Origin: Bacteroidota bacterium
Lineage (GTDB): Bacteria; Bacteroidota; Bacteroidia; Flavobacteriales; Flavobacteriaceae
DNA: 51,033 nt
Assembly: GCA_027621175.1 (NCBI GenBank)
Contig: JAQCCM010000011.1
Span: forward strand, 1 to 51,033
Direction: 5' to 3'
Each line of letters starts with the position of its first letter. Position 1 is the stretch's first letter. A program made the translations under genes and the position numbers. The notes beneath the pieces were generated by a model that worked only from the letters and a program-made list of their open reading frames with translations, was not told the DNA's origin and searched no databases. Shown piece after piece: positions 7,879-15,919 of the stretch.

Positions 7879-8862
7879 ATGGCACGCATCCTTACGGGCA
7901 TTCAAAGTACAGGCACACCACATTTAGGCAACTTATTGGGTGCTATACTTCCAGCCATTGATATGGCAAAAAACAGCAATGAAGAAGCTTTTTTGTTTAT
8001 TGCCGACATGCACTCGCTTACGCAAATCAAAGACGCGAATCAACTTAAAGCAAACACACAAGCGACGGCAGCAGCGTGGCTGGCTTGCGGCTTAGATCCC
8101 GATAAAGCTTGTTTTTACCGCCAGTCTGATGTGCCCGAAGTAACTGAATTGGCGTGGTATTTAAATTGTTGTTTTCCCTACAGCCGACTGTCGTTGGCAC
8201 ATTCGTTTAAAGACAAAGCAGACCGATTGGAAGATGTAAATGCGGGATTGTTTACCTATCCCATGCTTATGGCGGCAGACATTTTACTTTACGATGCAAA
8301 TACGGTTCCTGTAGGAAAAGACCAATTACAACATTTAGAAATGGCGCGTGATGTGGCAAGTCGTTTCCACGCCGCATATGGCGATACCTTTGTGCTCCCC
8401 GAAGCCAAACTGCAAACCGATACCCAGTATGTTTTAGGGACAGATGGCAGTAAAATGAGTAAATCTAAAGACAATACCATTAATATTTTCTTGCCAGAAA
8501 AGAAATTGCGTAAACAAATAATGTCCATTGCAACAGACAGTACGCCACTAGAAGCTCCCAAAAATCCAGATACGTGTACGGTATTCTCCTTGTATTCGCT
8601 TATCGCAACGGAAACTGAGATTGCGACCATGCGCTTAAATTATGAAGCCGGTGGTTTTGGCTACGGTCATGCCAAACAAGCCTTATATGAGGCTATTTTG
8701 GAGCGCTTTGCTACAGCCAGAATGCAATTTGATTCCTTGATGGAACAACCTGAAGTTTTAGAGGCACAACTTCAAAAAGGGGCTAAAAAAGCGCGAAAGG
8801 TTGCACAAGAGGTGTTACAGCGTGTACGCACCAACGTGGGGTTTTCGCCTAAATCGTTTTAA
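7879..8862 (+). CDS. trpS: Tryptophanyl-tRNA synthetase
   Basis: 327 residues from ATG 7879. Class I synthetase motifs are visible: the HIGH-like T-P-H-L-G-N near the N-terminus (after M-A-R-I-L-T-G-I-Q-S-T-G) and K-M-S-K-S before D-N-T-I. It charges tRNA-Trp in the cytoplasm. The central G-K-D-Q-L-Q-H-L-E segment is typical of the Trp-binding region of bacterial enzymes. The start is fixed by the conserved N-terminus; upstream in-frame codons lie over the promoter. The 3' end overlaps the convergent dprA stop by 14 bases. Confidence 0.97.
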   Translation: MARILTGIQSTGTPHLGNLLGAILPAIDMAKNSNEEAFLFIADMHSLTQIKDANQLKANTQATAAAWLACGLDPDKACFYRQSDVPEVTELAWYLNCCFPYSRLSLAHSFKDKADRLEDVNAGLFTYPMLMAADILLYDANTVPVGKDQLQHLEMARDVASRFHAAYGDTFVLPEAKLQTDTQYVLGTDGSKMSKSKDNTINIFLPEKKLRKQIMSIATDSTPLEAPKNPDTCTVFSLYSLIATETEIATMRLNYEAGGFGYGHAKQALYEAILERFATARMQFDSLMEQPEVLEAQLQKGAKKARKVAQEVLQRVRTNVGFSPKSF

Positions 8863-9943
8863 ACTGCTTACCCGCTTGTGCCATCACGGCACCTTTCATT
8901 TCCAACTGAAATAAGATACTCGCGATTTCACTTACTTTGAGTTTGGCGTCTAAAGCAATAAGATCGATGTGTTTTGGTGTACCACTCATATGGCTTATTA
9001 CCTGTTTTTCTTTTTCGTTGAGTTCAATAAAAAGCTTGGCTTGCGGTATCGGATTTTGACGTTGTTTCCAGCCTAAGGCGCGCGCCACATCATCACCGTT
9101 TGTAATGCATTCTGCCTGTCTTGTTTTGATGAGTTCCAAACATCCGCTTGCGGTTACATCGTTTGGTCTGCCGGGCGCAGCAAACACATCACGTTGGTAG
9201 CTGTTGGCGTAATGTGCCGTGGTGAGCGCACCGCCTTTTTCACGCGATTCTACTATGATGGTGGCTTGTGCAAGCCCTGCAATGATGCGATTACGTTGTA
9301 AAAAATGTGCCCGTTGAAAAGGCTCTTTTGCCCAGACTTCAGACAAAAACCCACCTGTTTCTTCAATGCGTTTTCGGTATTTTGCATGTTGCTTGGGATA
9401 ACATCCTAAAATGCCATGCCCCATACAGCCAAAAGTAACTAATCCATTGTCTAGTGCTGCAATGTGCGACTCGATATCTATGCCATAAGCAAACCCCGAA
9501 ACAATTATGGGCTGATAGGGTGCAAGTTCTTTGACCAACTGCCTAACAAAAGCCTTTCCTTGTTCGCTGGGTTGTCGTGTGCCTACAATACTTATAATAC
9601 GTGTCGTATTTGGAAAAGGTTGCCCCGAATAAAACAGCACCAATGGCGCATCTGTACATTGATGTAAGGAGGCCGGAAAATTCGTATCGGAATAGGCAAC
9701 CCAATTGATATTGCGTTTCTCTATAAGTGCCACTTCTTTTTCGGCAGCTTTGAGGATGTTCTGTGTCTCGGAATTCCGAAATACTTTTGAAATTGCTTCA
9801 AATTGGGATTGGGTTGTGTGTTCGATTTTTTCAAAAACGGCAGCTGCATTACCAAAATGACGAATGAGTTTTCGCGCGGTTTTACATCCAACTTTGGGCA
9901 TTTTTGGAAGCGCAAGTGTAGCGATGAGTTCTGTTTTTTCCAT
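8849..9943 (-). CDS. dprA: DNA-processing protein DprA
   Basis: 364 residues from the ATG at 9943 (M-E-K-T-E-L-I-A-T-L-A-L). N-terminal SAM-like helical region with a helix-hairpin-helix look (V-G-C-K-T-A-R-K-L-I), then the Rossmann-fold DprA core with I-V-G-T-R-x3-S-x-x-G, I-V-S-G-x-A-Y-G-I-D, R-N-R-I-I-A-G-L and E-x-x-x-x-G-A-L-T-T-A, and a C-terminal winged-helix segment (about 300-364). DprA loads RecA on incoming single-stranded DNA during natural transformation. An in-frame ATG at 9985 would add 14 residues but lies upstream of the probable -7 box, so I prefer 9943. It overlaps trpS convergently. Confidence 0.95.
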   Translation of the reverse strand: MEKTELIATLALPKMPKVGCKTARKLIRHFGNAAAVFEKIEHTTQSQFEAISKVFRNSETQNILKAAEKEVALIEKRNINWVAYSDTNFPASLHQCTDAPLVLFYSGQPFPNTTRIISIVGTRQPSEQGKAFVRQLVKELAPYQPIIVSGFAYGIDIESHIAALDNGLVTFGCMGHGILGCYPKQHAKYRKRIEETGGFLSEVWAKEPFQRAHFLQRNRIIAGLAQATIIVESREKGGALTTAHYANSYQRDVFAAPGRPNDVTASGCLELIKTRQAECITNGDDVARALGWKQRQNPIPQAKLFIELNEKEKQVISHMSGTPKHIDLIALDAKLKVSEIASILFQLEMKGAVMAQAGKQFKTI

Positions 9944-9958
9944 AAGATTGGGTTCTTG

Positions 9959-9966
9959 TAAAAATA
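9959..9966 (-). promoter_or_regulatory. -7 box of dprA
   Basis: TATTTTTA on the minus strand, one mismatch to TAnnTTTG, ending 16 bases before the ATG at 9943. Its position argues for the shorter DprA start. Confidence 0.4.
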
Positions 9967-10002
9967 CAAAAACAGAAGTTTTCATGATTTACACAAAAAA
10001 TG

Positions 10003-10010
10003 TACATTTG
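10003..10010 (+). promoter_or_regulatory. -7 box of the SPOR protein gene, leaderless spacing
   Basis: TACATTTG, perfect match, ending 5 bases before ATG 10015. An earlier in-frame ATG at 10000 overlaps the box and is therefore unlikely to be used. Confidence 0.55.
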
Positions 10011-10014
10011 TGAT

Positions 10015-10929
10015 ATGGACCTTTCAGCGCATATCTACTACTTATTGTACAAATACGACTGTATTACTGTACCTGGTTTTGGGTCTTTTTTGGTGCAGCA
10101 AAAAGCAGCCTATTTCGATGCGGATGCTCAATTGTATTTCCCTCCTTCAAAAGTAGTGTCGTTTAACGAACAATTGCAATCCAACGATGGCATCTTAGCC
10201 TCTCATTTGGCAACTTCATTTGGACAAAGCTATGAGCGTGCTGTTATGGACATGCATCAAGAAACCATTGCTTGGAAAGAAGCCGTTCAAAAGGATACCC
10301 TTCGTTTACCAACATTGGGAACGCTTGCGCTTAATACGGAAGGAAAATTGGTGTTTACTCCCGAAAGTGGGTTAAACTTTTTGGCAGCGAGTTATGCGCT
10401 TCCTGAAGTGCCTGCACAACCGATTTCCAGAACGACTGTCGAGCAACCCGCCAAACCACCGGTATATTTTGAGCTTGATCAAACAAAATCGAAACGTGTT
10501 TTTGGCTATGTAGCTGTTGCAGCAAGTGTTTTGGCTTTGTTTGCAGTGGGCTCAAATAGTTTTTTAAACCAACAAGCCGACGCACTATGGCAAACCGAGC
10601 AATCGCTGCGTGAAACGGCACGCGAACAAGCAGCGCTTTCGGTTTATGATTTGGGTGAATTGCCAACCCTCACAATCAACCTTCCAAAACCAATTCCAGT
10701 TGCAGGCTTTCACGTAATTGCAGGCTCATTTAGAAGTGAAGCAAACGCACAACGACTGGCAACTTCCCTACAGCGAAAAGGCTATAACGGTGCAAAAAAA
10801 TTAGGGCAAACGCCACAAGGGTTTTATCAAGTTTCCTTTGCCTCTTTCCCCACAAAACGCGAAGCGTATAACGCCATGTCAGGCATCAAGCGCGACAATT
10901 ACCCAGATGCGTGGGTACTGAAAAAATAA
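10015..10929 (+). CDS. HU-CCDC81 and SPOR domain envelope protein
   Basis: 304 residues from ATG 10015. The N-terminal ~130 residues resemble the paired bacterial HU-CCDC81 domains of Bacteroidota (V-P-G-F-G-S-F-L-V, then L-P-T-L-G-T-L), a linker follows, then a single membrane segment (about 164-182) and a periplasmic region ending in a SPOR domain (about 230-304; F-H-V-I-A-G-S-F-R-S-E-x-N-A, A-F/Y-x-V-S-F-A-S-F). SPOR domains bind denuded glycan at the division septum, so the protein probably links a cytoplasmic HU-like module to septal peptidoglycan. The thioesterase gene follows after 5 bases. The cytoplasmic domain's ligand is unknown. Confidence 0.87.
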   Translation: MDLSAHIYYLLYKYDCITVPGFGSFLVQQKAAYFDADAQLYFPPSKVVSFNEQLQSNDGILASHLATSFGQSYERAVMDMHQETIAWKEAVQKDTLRLPTLGTLALNTEGKLVFTPESGLNFLAASYALPEVPAQPISRTTVEQPAKPPVYFELDQTKSKRVFGYVAVAASVLALFAVGSNSFLNQQADALWQTEQSLRETAREQAALSVYDLGELPTLTINLPKPIPVAGFHVIAGSFRSEANAQRLATSLQRKGYNGAKKLGQTPQGFYQVSFASFPTKREAYNAMSGIKRDNYPDAWVLKK

Positions 10930-10934
10930 TTCCA

Positions 10935-11444
10935 ATGAAACCAAAGCACCCAGAGCAGTCCAAGACGGTTATGACCGACTTGGTGTTACCCTCAGATACA
11001 AACCCCATTAATAATCTTTTTGGTGGTGAATTGTTGGCACGAATGGATCGCGCGGCTTGTATTGCAGCCCAACGCCACTCAGAGCAATTTGTGGTTACGG
11101 CTTCGGTAAATCACGTGCATTTTAGAAAGCCCGTTCCCCTTGGAAGTGTGCTTACGTTAGAGGCAAAAGTATCCCGTGCGTTTGGCACCTCTATGGAAGT
11201 GTTTATTGATGTGTGGATCGAAACACAAGGCGGCACCTCGCGCGAAAAAGTAAACGAAGCGATTTACACGTTTGTTGCCGTAAGCAAGGCAGGTAAGCCT
11301 GTGGAGGTACCGCCCGTGCAACCCGAAACGGAACTCGAGCAAACACGCTTTGATGGCGCCCTCCGCCGTAGGCAGCTTAGCCTTATCTTGGCAGGGAAAC
11401 TTACGCCAGACAAAGCCACAGAACTCAAAGCGCTTTTTAGTTAG
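10935..11444 (+). CDS. Acyl-CoA thioesterase, hotdog fold
   Basis: 169 residues. The hotdog signature includes N-N-L-F-G-G-E-L-L-A-R-M-D-R-A with the catalytic Asp region, followed by V-N-H-V-H-F-R-K-P-V-P-L-G-S-V-L. This places it with the YciA/ACOT group that hydrolyses acyl-CoA thioesters. I chose ATG 10935, 5 bases after the upstream stop, over an in-frame GTG inside the SPOR gene. Substrate chain length cannot be read from sequence. The basic C-terminal region R-R-R-Q-L is followed by a short tail. Confidence 0.92.
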   Translation: MKPKHPEQSKTVMTDLVLPSDTNPINNLFGGELLARMDRAACIAAQRHSEQFVVTASVNHVHFRKPVPLGSVLTLEAKVSRAFGTSMEVFIDVWIETQGGTSREKVNEAIYTFVAVSKAGKPVEVPPVQPETELEQTRFDGALRRRQLSLILAGKLTPDKATELKALFS

Positions 11445-11533
11445 GGTTTCTTTGGTACGAGACACAGACGCGTAGCAGGTCGAACGAAATCAGGTATATA
11501 TATTATGAGCCCTAATAACAGTTAGGTACATTC

Positions 11534-11590
11534 AACCCCAAAAAATTAAATGAAAAGCGTAGGCAATATCGGTTTAAACAATTTGGGGTT
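11534..11590. repeat. 9-bp inverted repeat enclosing 39 bases, in the 11445-11738 gap
   Basis: AACCCCAAA (11534-11542) pairs with TTTGGGGTT (11582-11590). A T-rich stretch follows, so it could be a long terminator-like stem after the thioesterase gene. The rest of this 294-base gap holds no ORF that I believe; see also the palindrome at 11660-11674. Confidence 0.4.
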
Positions 11591-11659
11591 TTGCTCTTAT
11601 CTAAAGTACCAAAAAAATATGAATTTGGTTTTAATGCAAGGCTTTTAGGCGCATGGTGT

Positions 11660-11674
11660 AAAGATTAAATCTTT
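11660..11674. promoter_or_regulatory. 15-bp palindrome upstream of the endonuclease gene
   Basis: AAAGATT-A-AATCTTT is a perfect palindrome around one central base, 64 bases before the GTG at 11739. Its right arm runs into AATCTTTG, a one-mismatch -7 box, so a dimeric regulator bound here could block the promoter. Function not tested. Confidence 0.35.
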
Positions 11675-11738
11675 GTTAAACACAAAAAAATTTCGCTAAA
11701 GATGATAACTTGCACTAATAAACCATAAATCAACTGTT

Positions 11739-12599
11739 GTGAAAAACCAGTTTTTGTATGTTGCTTTTGCACTCCTTTTTGGGAGTTGTGCATCCACGAA
11801 TATAAGCGAGGAACCGGCACAAGAAACCAAGCCCAATTATGGAGGTCCAGGCTTAAGCGTGGAGGCCTATTATGCGCCGGCACGAAACGCAGCTGGCGAA
11901 GAACTAAAAGCACTGCTTCACGAAATTATAGACGACCACAAAGCATTTCCTTACACCGCATCAACTACCGACACCTGGGATATTTTAAATCAGTCCGACA
12001 AAGACCCAAATAATTCGAGTAATGTGCTCTTGATATACACGCGAGAATCGGTGGAAGGAGCACAAGAATACAACGGTGGCGCAGGATGGAACAGAGAACA
12101 CGTTTGGGCAAAGTCTAGAGGCAATTTTGGGACTTCCACAGGGACAGGCACCGACGTACACAACCTAAGAGCAAGCAATATTCAAGTGAATACGCAACGC
12201 TCCAATCACAGTTTTGATACCTGCTTAACGGATTGCGACACGACATTTGGCAACAAATACAAAGAAGTAAACGACCACGGTATTTTTGAACCCCGAGATG
12301 AAGACAAAGGCGATGTAGCCCGAATACTCTTTTATATGGCTATTCGATATGAAGGCGATACAACAGGCGAGCGCGATTTAGAACTCCTCGACAATACGCA
12401 AGCTTGGCACAGCAAAAATCCTTATCATGGTGTAAAACAAACCTTATTGGAATGGCACGTTCAAGACCCCGTAGATGATTTTGAACGAAACAGAAACAAT
12501 GCGATTTATCAATTCCAACACAATCGAAATCCTTTTATTGACCACCCTGAGTTGGTGGCCTACATTTGGGGCGACAAACAAACAGCGATGTGGCAATAG
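11739..12599 (+). CDS. Endonuclease I family lipoprotein
   Basis: 286 residues, GTG start. A lipoprotein signal (V-K-N-Q...L-L-F-G-S-C, Cys17) predicts lipid anchoring outside the inner membrane. The nuclease domain has the Endonuclease I signature: G-W-N-R-E-H-V-W-A-K-S (His-metal type active site), D-V-H-N-L-R-A-S-N, V-A-R-I-L-F-Y-M-A-I-R-Y, and the C-terminal N-R-N-P-F-I-D-H-P-E-L-V. Such enzymes degrade double-stranded DNA; surface location suggests extracellular DNA use as phosphate or nucleoside source, or control of DNA uptake. It stands alone, with a possible operator at 11660-11674. Confidence 0.92.
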   Translation: MKNQFLYVAFALLFGSCASTNISEEPAQETKPNYGGPGLSVEAYYAPARNAAGEELKALLHEIIDDHKAFPYTASTTDTWDILNQSDKDPNNSSNVLLIYTRESVEGAQEYNGGAGWNREHVWAKSRGNFGTSTGTGTDVHNLRASNIQVNTQRSNHSFDTCLTDCDTTFGNKYKEVNDHGIFEPRDEDKGDVARILFYMAIRYEGDTTGERDLELLDNTQAWHSKNPYHGVKQTLLEWHVQDPVDDFERNRNNAIYQFQHNRNPFIDHPELVAYIWGDKQTAMWQ

Positions 12600-12631
12600 C
12601 CTTGCCCGTAAAAGACTCCACACTTGTTTTG

Positions 12632-12639
12632 TACCTTTG
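12632..12639 (+). promoter_or_regulatory. -7 box of the yicC-gmk-nadD operon
   Basis: TACCTTTG, perfect match, ending 18 bases before the yicC ATG. A TTG at 12602-12604 lies 27 bases upstream, farther than usual for a -33 element. Confidence 0.5.
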
Positions 12640-12656
12640 CGCTTTAATAAAGCGAT

Positions 12657-13517
12657 ATGATATTTTCCATGACAGGGTACGGCAAAGCCGAACACAGCAC
12701 GCAAGGCAAAAAGCTGCGTATTGAAATCAAGTCGTTAAACAGCAAATCGCTAGACCTTAATTTTCGTGTGCCGCCCAAATACCGTGGCTTAGAATTAAGC
12801 TCGCGAAAAGCCTTATCTGAGGCATTGCATCGTGGAAAATTAGAAGTCAATGTGTTTGAAGAATGGGTAGATGCGCAAGAAGCTGCACAACTAAATACCG
12901 CGGTGATACACAACTACCTCGAGCAGTTAAAAGCCATACAACCCCTTTCAGACGAAACACTTTTGCCATTGGCCATGCGCCTACCTAACGTATTGGCCGC
13001 TACCAACGATGAACTCACAGATGAGGAGCAAGCCGTATTTCTAAACACGCTACAAGATGCCGTTTCCCAATTGGTAATGTATCGCCAACAAGAAGGGTTG
13101 TCGTTAGGACAAGACCTCAACGCACAGTTGGAACAAATCGACACCCAACAAAAACACATCGCTGATGAGGCCGCTTCAAGAATTGACGAACGCCGTCAAA
13201 AACTGGAAGACAACCTTCAACAAATAGCCGTAGAATACGACCAAGAACGCCTGGAGCAAGAGTTGGTGTATTACCTTGAAAAATGGGATATTAACGAAGA
13301 ACTGGTGCGCCTGCAACACCATTTGGAATACTTCCATGCAACGCTTCAAGAAGACACGCCTACCAAAGGCAAAAAATTAGGATTTATTGCGCAAGAATTA
13401 GGACGTGAGATAAATACCATTGGTTCAAAAGCCAATGATGCCGGCCTGCAAAAACGCGTGGTCATGATGAAAGATGCGCTCGAACGCATCAAAGAACAAG
13501 TACTAAACGCCCTGTAA
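12657..13517 (+). CDS. yicC: YicC family endoribonuclease
   Basis: 286 residues. The N-terminus M-I-F-S-M-T-G-Y-G and the C-terminal segment around G-K-K-L-G-F-I-A-Q-E-L-G-R-E-I-N-T-I-G-S-K-A are the two diagnostic YicC blocks; acidic residues in the latter are thought to be catalytic. YicC/YloC proteins are recently recognised RNA endonucleases with roles in RNA turnover. It is first in a tight operon: gmk starts within the stop codon (TAATG, 1-base overlap). A coiled-coil-like middle (about 150-215) is rich in Gln and Glu. Confidence 0.95.
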   Translation: MIFSMTGYGKAEHSTQGKKLRIEIKSLNSKSLDLNFRVPPKYRGLELSSRKALSEALHRGKLEVNVFEEWVDAQEAAQLNTAVIHNYLEQLKAIQPLSDETLLPLAMRLPNVLAATNDELTDEEQAVFLNTLQDAVSQLVMYRQQEGLSLGQDLNAQLEQIDTQQKHIADEAASRIDERRQKLEDNLQQIAVEYDQERLEQELVYYLEKWDINEELVRLQHHLEYFHATLQEDTPTKGKKLGFIAQELGREINTIGSKANDAGLQKRVVMMKDALERIKEQVLNAL

Positions 13518-14089
13518 TGAAACAAGGAAAATGCATTGTTTTTTCTGCGCCTTCGGGAAGTGGCAAAACCACCTTGGCAAAGCATTTATTGGATCAGGAC
13601 GATTTTAAACTGGAATTTTCCATCTCTGCTACCACCAGACCGCCACGTGGTAACGAGCAGCACGGCAAAGACTATTACTTTTTAACGGAAGAGGAATTTA
13701 AAGCCAAAATAGCGGAAGCTGCGTTTGCTGAATACGAAGAGGTTTATCCGGGGATGTTTTACGGGACTTTAAAATCGGAACTGGAGCGCATTTGGGAACG
13801 TGGCAAGAATGTATTGTTTGATATTGATGTAGTAGGTGGACTAAATATCAAAAAACAATACCCTAGTAATACCATGGCTGTTTTTGTTAAAATACCAAAT
13901 ATTGCAGACTTAAAAGCACGATTACAACTTCGCGGAACAGATACGGAAGAAAAAATTGCCATGCGTATAGCCAAAGCCGAAACCGAGCTAGAACGCGCTG
14001 TTGATTTTGATCACATTGTCCTAAACGACAAGCTGGAAACCGCCAAACAGGACGTACAGGAATTGGTATTCAATTTTCTAAACCAATGA
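13517..14089 (+). CDS. gmk: Guanylate kinase
   Basis: 190 residues, usual length. P-loop S-A-P-S-G-S-G-K-T-T (10-19), the GMP-binding region with T-T-R-P-P-R-G-N-E and D-Y-Y-F-L, and the lid with L-R-G-T-D-T. It phosphorylates GMP to GDP with ATP. The start codon overlaps the yicC stop by one base, and nadD starts 4 bases inside its own 3' end, so translation of all three genes is coupled. The yicC-gmk pairing is widespread in bacteria. Confidence 0.98.
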   Translation: MKQGKCIVFSAPSGSGKTTLAKHLLDQDDFKLEFSISATTRPPRGNEQHGKDYYFLTEEEFKAKIAEAAFAEYEEVYPGMFYGTLKSELERIWERGKNVLFDIDVVGGLNIKKQYPSNTMAVFVKIPNIADLKARLQLRGTDTEEKIAMRIAKAETELERAVDFDHIVLNDKLETAKQDVQELVFNFLNQ

Positions 14090-14655
14090 AACGGGTTGCG
14101 CTTTTTTTTGGCAGTTTTAATCCCATTCACAACGGACATATCCATATTGCACAAGAGGTACTACGCCAACAAAAAGCCGATGAGGTGCAGTTTGTGCTTA
14201 GTCCGCAAAACCCGCATAAGCCCGCAACCGAATTGCTTCCCGAACACCACCGCTGGAACATGCTACAACTTGCACTGGAACCCCAACCAAAGATGATTCC
14301 AAACGACATAGAACTGTATTTGCCAAAGCCGAGTTACTCCGCAGCAACGCTTCAAAAACTAACGCAAGAAAATCCCGATACTACCTTTCTGATGGTATTG
14401 GGTGCAGACACTGCCGCATCGCTGCCGAGTTGGAAAAATGCCGACTACCTGATGCAATTTCCACGCATCGTATATCCCAGAAAAGGTATCGCCTTGGAAA
14501 ATAACGCCTCAGAAACGGTACTTCAAAACGTATCCCTACAAGACATTTCCGCCACGCAAATTCGATTGGAAAAAAAGGGGAACAGGCTTAAGAATTGGCT
14601 TCCAGAAGCAGTTTTAATTTACATCAAAACCCACCAACTATTTAGTGATACTTAA
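14086..14655 (+). CDS. nadD: Nicotinate-nucleotide adenylyltransferase
   Basis: 189 residues. The nucleotidyltransferase signature G-S-F-N-P-I-H-N-G-H (9-18) and the C-terminal I-S-A-T-Q-I-R motif are present. The enzyme joins ATP and nicotinate mononucleotide to form deamido-NAD in NAD synthesis. The gene overlaps gmk by 4 bases and ends 14 bases inside the convergent AlbA_2 gene. Flavobacterial genomes often keep gmk and nadD adjacent. Confidence 0.97.
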   Translation: MKRVALFFGSFNPIHNGHIHIAQEVLRQQKADEVQFVLSPQNPHKPATELLPEHHRWNMLQLALEPQPKMIPNDIELYLPKPSYSAATLQKLTQENPDTTFLMVLGADTAASLPSWKNADYLMQFPRIVYPRKGIALENNASETVLQNVSLQDISATQIRLEKKGNRLKNWLPEAVLIYIKTHQLFSDT

Positions 14656-15778
14656 TCTTCCGCAGTATCCGTTGCGTATCTTTTAGGCTTTGGTAGGCGC
14701 TTTCGCCGTGTTTTTTCATGATGCCCGAGAGGTCATGCAGCTTGTCTTTGGCTTCTTCAAATCCGTTGAGGTAGCACAACATATAGGTAGGGGCCAAATT
14801 GATGATATCCGCCTTTTCGTTTTTGGTAAGGCTGGTGCTTTTACGCAGTTTTTCGCAAAGGGAGTTGTTGGCATTATAGATATGATGCAATAGCTTTTTT
14901 TCAAACCTAGGCGGTGAAAACAAAAACTCGGAGTCAATTTGATACGACCCCTTATCATCAAACAAAAAAGATATGCGCTCTAAAGGGTAGTATTTAAAGC
15001 GATCGTTAAAACCCAAACGCACATACTCGATAAGACTAAACGAATGCGCATCCACCTCAATTTCCACTTCATCGTGAGAGGAGTAAAATAATTTTACATG
15101 CTCATTGATAAGCTCCACATCAACGCGCGAAAAATAGCTTTTTCCTTTTACTCGTTTTTCCAGCCCAGCCCAACACACCACAAACGATTCTTTAAACACT
15201 TTGTATTGCGGGTGTAAGTTGCTGTCGTAGCGGTGTACAAAGTCAATTACCCCGTCGAGTGTAAGCTCTATGTTGTTGTGCGCATGCTTTTCGATTTCGG
15301 CAACAACTTCGGAGTTGACATCCTTGATTTCTAGGTCAAAAACCTTAGACATGGAAATACTACCGTCTCTAAAAAATACGGAACCGCCGAAATATTTCCA
15401 GATATTTTTTCGCAGTGCTGTCATTTTTTCGATGGGTCTGATGGTCACCAACCCGACTACTTTTCCCTCGGGCAAGTGCGGAAAGTGTATGTTTTCGTAG
15501 AGCACAACGGGGGGATTGTCCAAATAGGCATTGATGAGGTTTTGCAGTTTGGCATCGTCAAAAAAGTCAACGCCACAAATGTCATTGTCTTCGTCCTTCA
15601 CACCCACCACGATGTAGGAGTTGTTTTTGGGGTTTGAATTCGATAGCGCACAAATATGTTTTAAAAACTTGGCTTTTCCTTCTTTATCACCTAAGTTTAG
15701 CTGTCTTTTTTTATCGTAAAAACTGTTCTCATCGTTGTGCGCCAACAGGTTTTTGATGAGCAGTCTTTTGTTAATCAT
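14642..15778 (-). CDS. AlbA_2 (Schlafen-type) putative DNA/ATP-binding protein
   Basis: 378 residues from ATG 15778 (M-I-N-K-R-L-L-I-K-N). The N-terminal ~150 residues match the AlbA_2/Schlafen-like fold: H-I-C-A-L-S-N-S-N-P-K-N-N-S-Y-I-V-V-G-V-K-D-E-D and later G-L-V-T-I-R-P. The remaining ~220 residues form a domain I do not recognise, with many aromatic and charged residues. AlbA_2 proteins are annotated 'ATP-binding' with unclear biochemistry; some are regulators, others sit in defence islands. Here it lies alone between nadD and the Bat operon with ordinary composition, so a housekeeping role is more likely than defence. An in-frame ATG at 15814 lies upstream of the -7 box and is unlikely. 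Confidence 0.8.
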   Translation of the reverse strand: MINKRLLIKNLLAHNDENSFYDKKRQLNLGDKEGKAKFLKHICALSNSNPKNNSYIVVGVKDEDNDICGVDFFDDAKLQNLINAYLDNPPVVLYENIHFPHLPEGKVVGLVTIRPIEKMTALRKNIWKYFGGSVFFRDGSISMSKVFDLEIKDVNSEVVAEIEKHAHNNIELTLDGVIDFVHRYDSNLHPQYKVFKESFVVCWAGLEKRVKGKSYFSRVDVELINEHVKLFYSSHDEVEIEVDAHSFSLIEYVRLGFNDRFKYYPLERISFLFDDKGSYQIDSEFLFSPPRFEKKLLHHIYNANNSLCEKLRKSTSLTKNEKADIINLAPTYMLCYLNGFEEAKDKLHDLSGIMKKHGESAYQSLKDTQRILRKIKYH

Positions 15779-15793
15779 GACCTCAATTTCTAA

Positions 15794-15801
15794 CAAAGGT
15801 A
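15794..15801 (-). promoter_or_regulatory. -7 box of the AlbA_2 gene
   Basis: TACCTTTG on the minus strand, perfect match, ending 16 bases before the ATG at 15778. It supports the start chosen there. Confidence 0.55.
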
Positions 15802-15816
15802 AAAAGCTTTGCATAC

Positions 15817-15824
15817 TATTTTTG
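15817..15824 (+). promoter_or_regulatory. -7 box likely driving the Bat operon
   Basis: TATTTTTG, perfect match, ending 96 bases before the moxR ATG, the longest leader inferred here. The leader contains an uninterrupted run of twelve T. It is divergent from the AlbA_2 box 15 bases away. Confidence 0.45.
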
Positions 15825-15919
15825 TAATCAACATGGGAAACGCTACTTTTAACCTATTATTAACAACCCCGCTGCTTTTTTTTTTTGATTTTGCGGCAAA
15901 AATTGTAAACACCTAAATT

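Noticed and set aside
15832-15915. 27-codon ATG frame in the moxR leader
   Set aside because: It contains the long T run read as poly-Phe, has no recognisable features and is too short to support.
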